Assembly (NCBI GenBank): GCA_029262775.1
Contig: JAJCYR010000056.1
Span: forward strand, 248,001-312,000
Length of the DNA: 64,000 nt
Reading direction: 5' to 3'
Source: Bacteroidota bacterium
GTDB taxonomy: Bacteria; Bacteroidota; Rhodothermia; Rhodothermales; UBA10348
How positions within the stretch are numbered: the first letter of the stretch is position 1; the number at the start of each line of letters is the position of its first letter. Made by a program: the position numbers and the translations under genes. Positions 9,281 to 18,502 of this stretch are shown in pieces. A model generated the notes under the pieces. The model had not been told where the DNA came from and made no database searches. It worked only from the letters and a program-made list of their open reading frames with translations.

Positions 9281-9988
9281 ATGATTGTTGCCATTGACGG
9301 CCCCTCGGGCTCCGGGAAAAGTTCAACAGCGCGCGCCGTGGCCGAGGAACTCGGTGGCCTTTTTGTGGACACTGGGGCCATGTACAGGGCGACTTCCCTG
9401 TATCTGTCCAGATTGGGCCTGGAGCGTGCAGATGAGGTGGGTCCGGAGCATGTCCGCGACCTGGATGTGCGCCTGGAAGTATCCGGGAATGACGAAGGGG
9501 ACCGGCTGCGCGTCCTGTTGGGGTCTGAGGACGTGAGCCAGGAGATCAGGAAAGAATATGCAGGCCGACTTGCCTCCGAGTTTGCACAGTCTGACTGTGT
9601 TCGAAAGGCGATGGTTGCCCGTCAGCAGATGATGGCCCGGGAGGTGTCGTCCTGTGGTGGCACCGTGGTCATGGAAGGCCGCGATATCGGAACGGTGGTG
9701 TTTCCACAGGCAGACGTAAAAATCTTCATGACAGCCGACGATCGTGTCCGTGCCAGCCGGCGACGTGCTGAGTTGCTGGACCAAGGCCAGGATGTACCTC
9801 TTCAATCCATTCTGGATGACATGCGGGCGCGCGACGCGCGGGACAGGAGCCGCCTTCAGGCGCCGCTTGTAAAGGCTGTCGATGCGATCGGGTTGGATAC
9901 CACTGGACTGGACTTTGAGGAGCAGGTCGGCCGCATTGTGAAAATTGTGACAGAGAGGCAGTCTCAAATGCAAAGGGGAACGAATTGA
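9281..9988 (+). CDS. cmk: Cytidylate kinase
   Basis: A 235-residue (d)CMP kinase that phosphorylates CMP and dCMP with ATP. The P-loop GPSGSGKSS is at about residues 7-15. FVDTGAMYRA (about 29-38), GRDIGTVVFP (about 131-140) and the RASRRRAELLDQG lid segment are all characteristic. It lies directly upstream of rpsA, the common cmk-rpsA order in bacteria, with a 156-bp gap between them. It is divergent from the SpoU gene across 64 bp. Confidence 0.97.
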   Translation: MIVAIDGPSGSGKSSTARAVAEELGGLFVDTGAMYRATSLYLSRLGLERADEVGPEHVRDLDVRLEVSGNDEGDRLRVLLGSEDVSQEIRKEYAGRLASEFAQSDCVRKAMVARQQMMAREVSSCGGTVVMEGRDIGTVVFPQADVKIFMTADDRVRASRRRAELLDQGQDVPLQSILDDMRARDARDRSRLQAPLVKAVDAIGLDTTGLDFEEQVGRIVKIVTERQSQMQRGTN

Positions 9989-10144
9989 GCCATTGAACGT
10001 GTATTGTTGGCTACACCGTAATTGCGGTTGGTTGGCCGGGTCACGAAGAGGGAAGTGAGCGGGTCATTTGTTTCACATTGAAAACGAGAGTCTGTGCCTT
10101 CCCGATCCGGCGATGCCGAGGCAGAGAGACTCACCATCATTTCC

Positions 10145-12709
10145 ATGGCTGATAAACAGCACGACGATTCTCGGGCTCTGTCCGAAGAATCGGTAGCGCC
10201 TGTGCAGGAGCAGGCCGAAGAACCCACCCCCCAGGAAAAGGCGACGCCAGCGGCCCTTGAACCCGAGGCGGAAAAAACGTCTTCGAAAGAAGAACCTGTG
10301 GCAGAGGATGCGCCCGCGGCCGAAAAGCCTGTGGCAGACGAAGCTCCCGCGATTAAGGAATCTGAGGCAGAGGATGCGCCCGCGGCCGAAAAGCCTGTGG
10401 CAGAAGAGCCTGTGGCAGAAGAGCCTGTGGCAGAAGAGCCTGTGGCGGAAGACGCTCCCGCGGCCGAAGAGGCCAAAGAGCCTGTGGCAGAGGCCGCGCC
10501 TGCGGCCGAAGAGCCTGTGGCAGACGAAGCTCCCGCGATTAAGGAATCTGAGGCAGAAGATGCGCCTGCGGCCGAAGAGCCTGTGGCGGAAGACGCATCC
10601 GCGGCCACGGCCGACGAAGACGATTCAGACCTCATAGCCGCTGGCGAACCCGTCGCTGAAGCAGGGGAACGTGAGGCGCAACTGACGACGTCGAAGGGCA
10701 TGCTCGGGTATACAGGAGAAATTACCGGCGAGGTGTATTTGCTGGCTGACCTCGAGACAGCAGACGAGCCGGAAATCGGACATGTCGATCTTGGAGATTT
10801 GCAGGCCATGATCGAAAGCACGCTCACGACGATTACGGAAAACGAGATCGTTTCCGGTCGTGTGCTGAAGGTCGGCGACAAAGACGTTGTTATCGACATC
10901 GGATTCAAGAGCGATGGCATTGTCTCCCGCAACGAGTTTGGTCCTGAGCTCGAGCCGGGTGACGAAGTAGAGGTATTCCTGGAGCGGATTGAGGACTACC
11001 ACGGCCAACTCGTTCTCTCCAAGACCAAGGCGGACACGGTTCGTCGCTGGCGTCGGATTGAGGAAGCCTTTGAGAATGAGGAAGTCCTCGAAGGACAGAT
11101 TGTGCGCCGCATCAAGGGCGGCATGATTGTCGAGCTCTTCGGAGAAATGGAAGCCTTCCTTCCTGGTTCGCAGATTGATGTGCGTCCGGTACGTGATTTT
11201 GATGCGTACCTGGAGAAGCACATGGAATTCAAGATTGTCAAGCTCAATCCGGCCAATGAGAACATTGTGGTCTCCCACAAGGCTCTTATTGAAAAAGACC
11301 TCATGGCACAACGGGAGAAGATCCTCTCGACCATGGAGCCTGGCCAGATCCTCGAAGGCGTTGTCAAGAACATCACCGATTTCGGTGTATTCATTGATCT
11401 TGGCGGCGTGGATGGTCTGTTGCACATCACGGATCTATCCTGGGGGCGCGTGGCGCACCCATCGGAACTGGTGAGCCTTGATGAGAAAATGAACGTGGTT
11501 GTGCTCGACTACGACAAGGAACGTCAGCGTATTTCGCTGGGCCTCAAACAGTTGCAGCCGCACCCATGGGAGGAAATCACGCAGAAGTTCGGCGAAGAAT
11601 CGGTCGTGGATGGCAAGGTTGTGTCCATCACGGACTACGGCGCCTTTGTCGAACTTGAAAAGGGCATTGAAGGCTTGGTCCACATCTCGGAGATGTCATG
11701 GACCGAGCATATCCGGCACCCCTCCCAGATGGTGTCTCTCGGCCAGGTTGTGCAGGTCAAAATCCTGAACATCGATGGTGAGGGCAAAAAAATCTCGCTC
11801 GGCATGAAACAGCTCGAGCCTGATCCATGGGAAAACATTGCTGATCGGTATCCACCAGGAACAGTCATGCGGGGTAAGGTCCGCAATATCACCAACTTCG
11901 GTGTATTCGTTGAAATCGAGCCCGGTATCGACGGCTTGGTCCACATCAGTGACCTGAGCTGGACCAAGCGCATCCGCCATCCTTCCGAAATGGTCAAGAA
12001 GAGCCAGGAAATGGATGTTGTCGTGCTGAACATCGACACGGATGACCGTCGAATTTCGCTGGGCCACAAGCAGGTGGAAACCAACCCGTGGAATCAGTTC
12101 GCCCAGGTCTATGATGAGGGGGCCAAGACCAGCGGAACGGTGGCTCGAATCGAAGACAAGGGACTTGTCATTGAGCTTCCCATGGAAGTCGAGGCGTTCC
12201 TCCCACAGACGGAATTGCCGGGAGGCAAGACCATCGATTCGTACCGGGATGGTGAGGCGCTGGAAGATCTCACCGTGATCCGTTTCGATGCCAACCAGAA
12301 GGAAATTGTTGTCAGCCTCGTTGCTACAGAGCGTCAGGCGGAAGCGCTGGAGCGTCAGGCCGAGCGTCGCGAGAAAATGGAAGCGCGACGCGCTGCGGAT
12401 CACTCGGTCAAGCAGTTCATCGAAAAGGAGGGGGCTTCTGGTCCTACCACACTCGGAGAACTGTCCGGACTTGCTGAACTCAAGGCCCAAATGGAGGCGA
12501 ACGAAAGTGCAGTCAAGGCGGACGAGCCTGTAGCCAAGGCCAAGGCTGAGACCGCAAAAGCCGATTCAGAAGCGTCCCCTTCGGAGGAGGACAAGCCAGC
12601 GGCCAAAAAAGCTGTGGCCAAGTCCAAGAAGGCGACGTCGGGAAAGGCGGCAAAGAAAGAGGAGAAGAAAGAGGAGAAGGAAGAAGCCACCTCCGACGAC
12701 GCTTCATAA
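10145..12709 (+). CDS. rpsA: 30S ribosomal protein S1 with long acidic N-terminal repeat arm
   Basis: An 854-residue S1 protein, which helps load mRNA onto the 30S subunit. Six S1 (OB-fold) domains begin near residues 235, 313, 401, 486, 573 and 660. Domains 3 to 5 are the best conserved (ITDFGVFIDLGGVDGLLHI, ITDYGAFVELEKGIEGLVHI, ITNFGVFVEIEPGIDGLVHI). About 190 residues of Ala/Glu/Pro-rich low-complexity sequence precede them, built from EEPVAEEPVAEDAPAA-type repeats, and a mixed acidic/Lys-rich tail (KKAVAKSKKATSGKAAKKEE) follows. ATG at 10145 is preferred because MADKQHD begins the conserved-looking product; the open frame extends 17 codons further upstream. Confidence 0.95.
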   Translation: MADKQHDDSRALSEESVAPVQEQAEEPTPQEKATPAALEPEAEKTSSKEEPVAEDAPAAEKPVADEAPAIKESEAEDAPAAEKPVAEEPVAEEPVAEEPVAEDAPAAEEAKEPVAEAAPAAEEPVADEAPAIKESEAEDAPAAEEPVAEDASAATADEDDSDLIAAGEPVAEAGEREAQLTTSKGMLGYTGEITGEVYLLADLETADEPEIGHVDLGDLQAMIESTLTTITENEIVSGRVLKVGDKDVVIDIGFKSDGIVSRNEFGPELEPGDEVEVFLERIEDYHGQLVLSKTKADTVRRWRRIEEAFENEEVLEGQIVRRIKGGMIVELFGEMEAFLPGSQIDVRPVRDFDAYLEKHMEFKIVKLNPANENIVVSHKALIEKDLMAQREKILSTMEPGQILEGVVKNITDFGVFIDLGGVDGLLHITDLSWGRVAHPSELVSLDEKMNVVVLDYDKERQRISLGLKQLQPHPWEEITQKFGEESVVDGKVVSITDYGAFVELEKGIEGLVHISEMSWTEHIRHPSQMVSLGQVVQVKILNIDGEGKKISLGMKQLEPDPWENIADRYPPGTVMRGKVRNITNFGVFVEIEPGIDGLVHISDLSWTKRIRHPSEMVKKSQEMDVVVLNIDTDDRRISLGHKQVETNPWNQFAQVYDEGAKTSGTVARIEDKGLVIELPMEVEAFLPQTELPGGKTIDSYRDGEALEDLTVIRFDANQKEIVVSLVATERQAEALERQAERREKMEARRAADHSVKQFIEKEGASGPTTLGELSGLAELKAQMEANESAVKADEPVAKAKAETAKADSEASPSEEDKPAAKKAVAKSKKATSGKAAKKEEKKEEKEEATSDDAS
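10327..10588 (+). repeat. Tandem and segmental repeats in the rpsA 5' coding region
   Basis: Four head-to-tail 15-base units of gcctgtggcagaaga (last unit with one change) lie at 10393-10452. A longer block of roughly 76 bases at about 10327-10402 reappears 186 bases downstream at about 10513-10588 with only a few substitutions. All periods are multiples of three, so the reading frame is kept and only the acidic arm of S1 changes length. The near identity at DNA level, including third positions, points to recent slippage or unequal recombination. Confidence 0.9.
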
Positions 12710-12760
12710 GGCGACTGGCGCGGCCCTCGTGTCGCTCACGTCTTTTTTTGTGCAGGGAAG

Positions 12761-12800
12761 TGCGGGGGTAGGCCTTTGGGCCTACCCCCGCATTTGTATC
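12761..12800 (+). terminator. Hairpin terminator after rpsA
   Basis: A perfect 14-bp stem (TGCGGGGGTAGGCC at 12761-12774 with its complement at 12779-12792), a TTTG loop, then a short T-rich run (tttgtatctt). It lies 50 bp after the rpsA stop and 25 bp before the next start, so it most likely ends the cmk-rpsA transcript. Confidence 0.75.
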
Positions 12801-12824
12801 TTGGAGTATGAACGGGAAGGGATA

Positions 12825-13664
12825 ATGCAGGATTCTCACAGGGACGTACCCGACTGGACCCAGCCAACCGCGAAAGAACTGCAGTTGGATGCCATTCTTC
12901 TGTCCAAGACAGATGGCCGCGTGCATCATCTCCTGAAAGACCTGCTCGAGGACCAGGAGATAAACCTGTACCACAGCTATGCCAACGTGGTATCGGTCCG
13001 ACGACTGGGGTACAACGATCACGGCCCGGTCCATGCGCGCATTACGACGTACAATGCGCTCAAAATTCTCCGGCTGTTGCAAGAGGGTGGTGTAGCACCC
13101 AGTTTCGTTGCGGAAAATGTTGGCACCCAGGAGGATGCCGCGATGGTCGTGGTCCTCGGCTGCTTTCTGCACGATGTGGGCATGTCCGTCACGCGGGAAG
13201 CGCATGAGTGGCATTCCATAGTTCTGGCCGATACCATCATAAAGCGGTACCTGGAAACGCATTGTGCGGGCAATTTAGCGAAACAAATTGCCATGCGATC
13301 CATGATCCATGAGTGCATGGTTGGACACATGGCGCATGACCGCATCCATTCGGTTGAGGCCGGGGTTGTCCTGGTCGCCGACGGAACGGACATGTCCAAA
13401 GGCCGCTCACGCATACCTATGAACCTGGAGCGTGACCCTACGGTGGGAGACATGCACCGCTACTCGTCCCAATCCGTATTCCGTTTGGAAATAGAAAAAG
13501 GGACCCACAAACCGGTTGGTCTGACCATCAAGATGGAGAATGCCACGGGTTTGTATCAGGTCGAGGAGGTCCTGATGACAAAAGTTAAGGCATCGCCCAT
13601 CATGAGCCACATGGAAATCATGGTGGAAGTGGGCGGAGAGTCACCCAAGTGGTACCTCAGATAG
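12825..13664 (+). CDS. HD-domain phosphohydrolase
   Basis: A 279-residue protein with an HD-superfamily metal-dependent hydrolase core. Histidines occur in DHGPVHARIT (about 64-73), the central His-Asp pair in CFLHDVGM (about 113-120), later His residues in IHECMVGHMAHD, and a distal Asp in ADGTDMSKGRSR (about 184-195). Such proteins hydrolyse nucleotides or other phosphomonoesters or phosphodiesters; the substrate is unknown. ATG at 12825 is chosen because the longer open frame would run through the upstream terminator hairpin. The last 8 bases overlap the convergent FAD oxidoreductase gene. Confidence 0.82.
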   Translation: MQDSHRDVPDWTQPTAKELQLDAILLSKTDGRVHHLLKDLLEDQEINLYHSYANVVSVRRLGYNDHGPVHARITTYNALKILRLLQEGGVAPSFVAENVGTQEDAAMVVVLGCFLHDVGMSVTREAHEWHSIVLADTIIKRYLETHCAGNLAKQIAMRSMIHECMVGHMAHDRIHSVEAGVVLVADGTDMSKGRSRIPMNLERDPTVGDMHRYSSQSVFRLEIEKGTHKPVGLTIKMENATGLYQVEEVLMTKVKASPIMSHMEIMVEVGGESPKWYLR

Positions 13665-14700
13665 GTGATTGTCCCGCCAGGAGCTTCTGGGCGTCGTCAA
13701 AGGTCATTTCTCCGGCTGCGACACAGCAGAGCGTTTCGCCCACAAGTGCACCAAACTTGAAGGAGTGGCCCGATCCGCCGGCAAACCGTATGCCCTGGGC
13801 GGTCTCGTGAAGTTGAAACCGGTCGCCGCCCACCAAAGCGTAGTAGCACGCCGCGCCCGAGAGCGTAATGTGCTCCGGTAGTCCGGACAGTCGCCTGCGC
13901 GCAGCGGTTTTTATATAGTGGATTTCGCAATCGGTCAGCGAGCGTGCATCGTCCGGATGACCGGCACCGGACGTACGATGAATACCCAGTTTCCATCGTG
14001 TACCCGCCACGCCGGGCACCAGGTAGAAGCCGTCTGCGCCGACCAGATCCAGCACCATCGGATGGTTTCCGGTCCATGAGCCGGGCGGAGGATTGAAATA
14101 GGCGACGAGCTGGCGCGAGGGCTGCACACCCGGTGACCAGGCACCCTGCGTCCAGATCGCATAATCGGCGTGCGGGAAATCCTGGCCGGAAGCAACTCGA
14201 TAATCTTCATGTAGACGCACTTTTCGCTCCCGGCACGCCAATGCGAGCGCATGGAGAATGCGTTCTGCCAGCAGGACGCCTCCGCTCGGACTCCACATGA
14301 TTACTTCATCGTCGTGCAGAATTACGTGCGGTGAAATATTGCGAGCATGCCCTACGTCAATGATATCTGCCTCTACGCCAAGACGTTTCATAATGCGCAC
14401 ACTGGAATCGACATGTCCGGATTCTCGGCTGGAAACAGCAAGGGTACCGGTCGGCACATAGAGCGACCGACCGAGCACTGACCATAGGCGCTCCCAGGCC
14501 GGATATGCGAACCCAACGAGATGGGCGTACCCACCGTCATGCCCATATGCATATCGAATGAGCCGATGCTCATCGAAACTGGAGGAAAGCTGATTGGGGA
14601 TGCGATGCAGGTCGTAGACATCCACGTCCCAGCCCCTCTCTGCCGCCTGCAACGCCGTGCACAGGCCATGAATTCCCGCTCCGACAATGGACAGATTCAT
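13657..14700 (-). CDS. FAD-dependent amine/imino-acid oxidase (sarcosine oxidase/DAO family)
   Basis: A 347-residue flavoprotein. It opens with the Rossmann dinucleotide motif GAGIHGLCTALQAAERG (about 7-23) and an acidic residue ending the second strand (VDVYD). The C-terminus has the family's FAD-contact pattern FAGGSGHSFKFGALVGE (about 308-324), as in monomeric sarcosine, pipecolate and N-methyltryptophan oxidases, where a Lys in this segment helps activate oxygen. It is the last gene of a three-gene minus-strand operon and overlaps the OCD-family stop/start by 4 bases. Oxidation of a secondary amine such as pipecolate, sarcosine or proline is the likely reaction; the substrate is inferred from neighbours only. 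Confidence 0.85.
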   Translation of the reverse strand: MNLSIVGAGIHGLCTALQAAERGWDVDVYDLHRIPNQLSSSFDEHRLIRYAYGHDGGYAHLVGFAYPAWERLWSVLGRSLYVPTGTLAVSSRESGHVDSSVRIMKRLGVEADIIDVGHARNISPHVILHDDEVIMWSPSGGVLLAERILHALALACRERKVRLHEDYRVASGQDFPHADYAIWTQGAWSPGVQPSRQLVAYFNPPPGSWTGNHPMVLDLVGADGFYLVPGVAGTRWKLGIHRTSGAGHPDDARSLTDCEIHYIKTAARRRLSGLPEHITLSGAACYYALVGGDRFQLHETAQGIRFAGGSGHSFKFGALVGETLCCVAAGEMTFDDAQKLLAGQSPI

Positions 14701-15662
14701 GCGAGGTAGCCCAGCTTGGTCGCGACCAGTTCGGCCGCCACGAGGTCTTCAAGTGCATGACCGACCGATTTGAATACGGTGATGTCAGACGCCGCTCTGC
14801 CGGGCGCCGCAGGCGCCCGGCAGAGCGCAAACAGGTCAGATTCAATGGAATCTGGTGACAGGACGCCCTCGTCAATGGCCTGCCGGATGTCTCCGCCCTC
14901 TGCCAGGGCGCCCTCTCGCGTATCGACGAACACGCGAGCGCGCGCAAGGAGAGCGCCATCCGACTCCCGCATATCGGGCCGGAAGGCCCCGACGAGGTCT
15001 ACGTGCGTGCCAGGCGCGACCCACTCGCCGCGCACGAGTGGCACGGTGGAGAGCGTGGCACACGAGATCACATTGGCCTGCCGCACGGCCGCGTCGAGCG
15101 CGCCCGCGACTTCGAAGGTTACACGCTCTGAGCTGTCAGGCCGGGAGCGTTCTGGGCGCGAAAGCCGGGCAACCAGATCGTGCGCCCGTTCGGGTGTCCT
15201 GTTCCAGATGATGACACGGCCGATGGGGCGTGCCCATACGTGTGCTTCCACCAGCCGCTCGGCGACGGCCCCCGCTCCGATCATGAGCAGCGTGCGGCTT
15301 TCGGGGCGGGAGAGAAGCAGGGACGCCAGGGCGGAAGCAGCAGCCGTACGCCGTGTTGTCAGTTCACGTCCGTCGATGACGCACACCCGCTCGCCTGTTT
15401 GCTCGTCGAGCAACACATACGTTGCGTGTACGGCTGGAAGTCCTGCGCGGCCATTCTCCGGATGAACGGTAGCCACCTTCAGTCCCAGAAGGCCACCGCG
15501 CCTCCAAGCTGGCATGACCAGCAGCGTACCAGCCGGCATGGCAACGTGCATGCGCTCCGGAACGGATACATCCGATGCGAAAGCCGCACGCAAAGCCGGT
15601 ACAAGATCACCCCACGGCAGCGCACGAGCTACCGCACCATCCGGGATGATCTCCCCTGTCAT
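14697..15662 (-). CDS. Ornithine cyclodeaminase / mu-crystallin family NAD(P)-dependent enzyme
   Basis: A 321-residue member of the OCD/mu-crystallin family, whose activities include ornithine cyclodeaminase, alanine dehydrogenase and reduction of cyclic ketimines (pyrroline- and piperideine-2-carboxylate). The Rossmann motif MIGAGAVAERLVEAH lies at about residues 126-140, followed by IIWNRTPERA. GLLGLKVATVHPEN (about 57-70) contains the Lys that contacts substrate in the family, and LVGAFRPDMRE matches the usual PGxFxPxxxE-type segment. It is sandwiched between the ALDH gene (1-base overlap) and the FAD oxidase (4-base overlap), so the three are almost certainly co-translated. Confidence 0.88.
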   Translation of the reverse strand: MTGEIIPDGAVARALPWGDLVPALRAAFASDVSVPERMHVAMPAGTLLVMPAWRRGGLLGLKVATVHPENGRAGLPAVHATYVLLDEQTGERVCVIDGRELTTRRTAAASALASLLLSRPESRTLLMIGAGAVAERLVEAHVWARPIGRVIIWNRTPERAHDLVARLSRPERSRPDSSERVTFEVAGALDAAVRQANVISCATLSTVPLVRGEWVAPGTHVDLVGAFRPDMRESDGALLARARVFVDTREGALAEGGDIRQAIDEGVLSPDSIESDLFALCRAPAAPGRAASDITVFKSVGHALEDLVAAELVATKLGYLA

Positions 15663-17155
15663 CAGTCTTCCACGTTGTCAATCTGAGCCTTCTGCAGTCT
15701 ACCACTGTAGTCCACGTACACGGTCTTGGTCTCTGTATAGAACTCGAAGACCTCCCAGCCCCCTTCGCGGTGACCATTTCCGGTACCCTTGACACCACCA
15801 AATGGCATGTGGGCTTCCGCACCGATGGTCGGCCCGTTGATATACGTGATACCGGCCTCAATATCATGCATGGCCCGAAAAGCCATGGACACGTCCTTGG
15901 TGTAGATGGCCGACGAAAGCCCATACTCGATATTGTTGGCGACCTCAATGGCCTCCTCGTAGGATGAAATCCTGAGTACGGACAGCACGGGACCAAAAAT
16001 CTCTTCCCGGGCCACACGCATGTCGGGAGATACGTCCGTAAGAATGGTCGGCTGAATGAACCAACCGTCGTCCAGGTCTCCGCCTGAGGCTCGTTTGCCG
16101 CCCGTGTAAATGGTAGCTCCCTCGGCGTCTGCGATTTCAAGGTAATGCAGAATTTTCTCGGCACCCTTCCGATTGATTACCGGGCCCATGTCCACACCAT
16201 CCTCATTTCCATATCCAAGTTTCAGCGCTTCCGCCCGCTGTTTGAGGCGGGATACGAGTTCGTCGTGGACGTCTTCGTGCACGATGAGTCGGGAGGTCGC
16301 CGTGCAGCGCTGCCCCGTGGTGCCAAAAGCACCCCAGACGAGGCCTTCCAGTACCAGGTCGAGGTCTGCATCGGCCATGACCACAGCTGGGTTCTTGCCG
16401 CCCATTTCAAGAGAAAACCGCTTGTGCATGCGGCCGCATGCTTCACCGATTTTGGATCCGGTAGCCGTGGAACCGGTAAACGAGACGGCGTTCACGTCGG
16501 GATGCTCAACGAGCGCACTACCCGCACCGGCGGCACCCTGCACCAGGTTCAGGACACCATCGGGGAGCCCCGCATCGACCATTATCTTCGTCAGAAGCGC
16601 ACCGGAGTTTGGTGCTTCCTCGCTTGGCTTGAAGACGACGGTGTTTCCGGCAGCCAGCGCGGGAAACATTTTCCAGGTGGGAACGGCCACCGGAAAGTTC
16701 CAGGCGGTGATGACGCCCACCACGCCTATCGGGCGTCGGATGCTCATGTTGAACTTGTTCGGCAGTTCACTCGGCACGGTGCGTCCGAAAAGGCGCCGCG
16801 TTTCGGTTGCCGCATAATAGGCCGTGTCAATGGCCTCCTGTACGTCGCCCTTGGTCTCGAAGAATGGTTTGCCCATTTCGCGGGTCATCTGAAAGGCCAA
16901 TGCGCTTTTGTGCTCGGTCAGCAGATCTCCGATACGGCGCAGGATGTCTCCACGGGCAGGGGCCGGCATACGGCTCCACGTTTTGAATGCGGTGCGGGCG
17001 GCCCGTACGGCATCGTCCACATCTTCTACGCCCGAATCTGGAAAGGAACCGATCTCGTCCGAGTTGCGGGCAGGATTGATGTTCTTGAACGTGGCACCGG
17101 AGGCACTGTCCTGCCAGGTGCCACCAATGAGATTCTGAGTAATGACGTCCTTCAT
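15662..17155 (-). CDS. NAD(P)-dependent aldehyde dehydrogenase
   Basis: A 497-residue ALDH-superfamily enzyme oxidising an aldehyde to the acid. Key motifs are GVVGVITAWNFPVAV (about 137-151), FKPSEEAPNSG, the NAD-loop SFTGSTATGSKIG, the general base Glu in LEMGGKNP (about 250) and the catalytic Cys in GTTGQRCTATSR (about 285). The C-terminal PFGGVKGTGNGHREGGWEVFEFYTE region resembles the semialdehyde dehydrogenases of amino-acid catabolism rather than betaine-aldehyde enzymes. It is the first gene of the operon with the OCD-family reductase and FAD oxidase, which suggests aminoadipate- or glutamate-semialdehyde as substrate; this is inference. Confidence 0.93.
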   Translation of the reverse strand: MKDVITQNLIGGTWQDSASGATFKNINPARNSDEIGSFPDSGVEDVDDAVRAARTAFKTWSRMPAPARGDILRRIGDLLTEHKSALAFQMTREMGKPFFETKGDVQEAIDTAYYAATETRRLFGRTVPSELPNKFNMSIRRPIGVVGVITAWNFPVAVPTWKMFPALAAGNTVVFKPSEEAPNSGALLTKIMVDAGLPDGVLNLVQGAAGAGSALVEHPDVNAVSFTGSTATGSKIGEACGRMHKRFSLEMGGKNPAVVMADADLDLVLEGLVWGAFGTTGQRCTATSRLIVHEDVHDELVSRLKQRAEALKLGYGNEDGVDMGPVINRKGAEKILHYLEIADAEGATIYTGGKRASGGDLDDGWFIQPTILTDVSPDMRVAREEIFGPVLSVLRISSYEEAIEVANNIEYGLSSAIYTKDVSMAFRAMHDIEAGITYINGPTIGAEAHMPFGGVKGTGNGHREGGWEVFEFYTETKTVYVDYSGRLQKAQIDNVED

Positions 17156-17296
17156 GACGAGACCAGATTGATTGTCGATAAAGAACGCAAATTAATCGCC
17201 GCAGTCGAGGGCATCAATCAAAGATCAGGGGAAGACAGACGTCGAAAAGGAACGTATATTGCGGGTCCTGCTCCACCCGGACCCCGCTTTTGGTAT

Positions 17297-18502
17297 ATGG
17301 ACTTTTCAAACCGGCTTTCCGAACGCGTAAAAGAGGTGCCGCCCAGTGGCATCCGGCGATTCTTTGATATTGCGGCGACAATGAAGGACGTGATTACGCT
17401 TGGCATCGGAGAGCCCGATTTCGTATCGCCAGAACCTGTTCTGGATGCGGCCGGGGAATCCATGCTGCGCGGGCTCACCGGGTACACGTCGAATGCGGGC
17501 ATCCTGGAGCTCCGTGACGCCGTGTCGGAAGAATTGTCTTCCCGCTACGGGGTAACCTATGACCCCGGCACCGAAATATTGACAACGGTAGGGGTTTCCG
17601 AAGCGGTCCAACTGGCCATGCTGGCGTTGCTTAACCCCGGCGACGAAATTCTCATTCCGGAACCCTGCTTTGTGGCGTACGGGCCAACGGCCATCTTCGC
17701 GGGTGCGCGGGTCGTCTACGTTCCAACATCGGTCGAGAACGATTTCCAGGTCACAGCGGCCGACATTGAGGCCAGGATTACACCGAGGACCAAGATGCTT
17801 TTCCTGGCCTATCCGAGCAATCCAACCGGGGCCGTGCTGCGCAGGGAATTTCTTGAGGAAATCGCCGAAGTCGTTGAACGTCATGATCTTATTGTACTTT
17901 CGGATGAGATCTATGACCGATTGGTGTATGGGGAAGCGTACGAACGGGGCCACACCTGCCTGCCGTCCATTGGTGCCCTTCGTGAACGCACGGTGCTGCT
18001 TGGGGGCTTTTCGAAAGCCTATGCCATGACGGGCTGGCGCGTGGGGTACGTGTGCGCCCCAGGCGCAGTCTATGACGCCATGTACAAACTGCACCAGTAT
18101 ATCATCATGTCGGCACCTACGGCCAGTCAGTGGGGAGCGCTTGCGGCACTCAAACACTGCCAGCCCGATGTGGAGCGCATGCGTCAGGAGTACGACCGGC
18201 GTCGCCGGTTCATTGTGGATGGATTCCGCGCGGCGGGGCTTCCCACCTTCGAGCCAGAAGGTGCGTTCTATTGTTTCCCGGACATCCGTTCTACCGGGCT
18301 GGACTCAGAAACGTTTGCACAGCAGCTTCTGGAAGAAGAGAAAGTAGCCGTCGTTCCGGGCGATGCCTTCGGGCCGAGCGGTGCCGGCTACGTCCGCTGC
18401 TCCTACGCCAATTCCATGGGAAACATCCAGGAAGCCGTCCGGCGAATTTCAGCGTTTGCGAACCGCAGACAGGAATCGGCTGGCGGGGACGGGGACGCAT
18501 GA
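17297..18502 (+). CDS. Class I/II PLP-dependent aminotransferase (aspartate aminotransferase fold)
   Basis: A 401-residue fold-type I aminotransferase. The PLP-binding Lys sits in GGFSKAYAMTGWRVGY (about residue 239). Substrate and cofactor residues occur in YPSNPTGAV (about 174-182) and LSDEIYDRLVYG, and the C-terminal Arg in YVRCSYAN binds the substrate carboxylate. MDFSNRLSERV at ATG 17297 gives a normal-length N-terminus; the frame is open far upstream, but that stretch is only antisense to the ALDH gene. It is divergent from the ALDH-OCD-FAD operon across 141 bp, so the two may share control. Substrate specificity cannot be read directly. Confidence 0.93.
   Translation: MDFSNRLSERVKEVPPSGIRRFFDIAATMKDVITLGIGEPDFVSPEPVLDAAGESMLRGLTGYTSNAGILELRDAVSEELSSRYGVTYDPGTEILTTVGVSEAVQLAMLALLNPGDEILIPEPCFVAYGPTAIFAGARVVYVPTSVENDFQVTAADIEARITPRTKMLFLAYPSNPTGAVLRREFLEEIAEVVERHDLIVLSDEIYDRLVYGEAYERGHTCLPSIGALRERTVLLGGFSKAYAMTGWRVGYVCAPGAVYDAMYKLHQYIIMSAPTASQWGALAALKHCQPDVERMRQEYDRRRRFIVDGFRAAGLPTFEPEGAFYCFPDIRSTGLDSETFAQQLLEEEKVAVVPGDAFGPSGAGYVRCSYANSMGNIQEAVRRISAFANRRQESAGGDGDA

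Noticed and set aside
10393-10452. CRISPR-like array
   Set aside because: The repeats are 15-base in-frame coding units without spacers, inside rpsA.
16145-17296. Upstream 384 codons of the long plus-strand frame that ends with the aminotransferase
   Set aside because: This part is antisense to a well-conserved aldehyde dehydrogenase and has no homology pattern. The aminotransferase begins at 17297.
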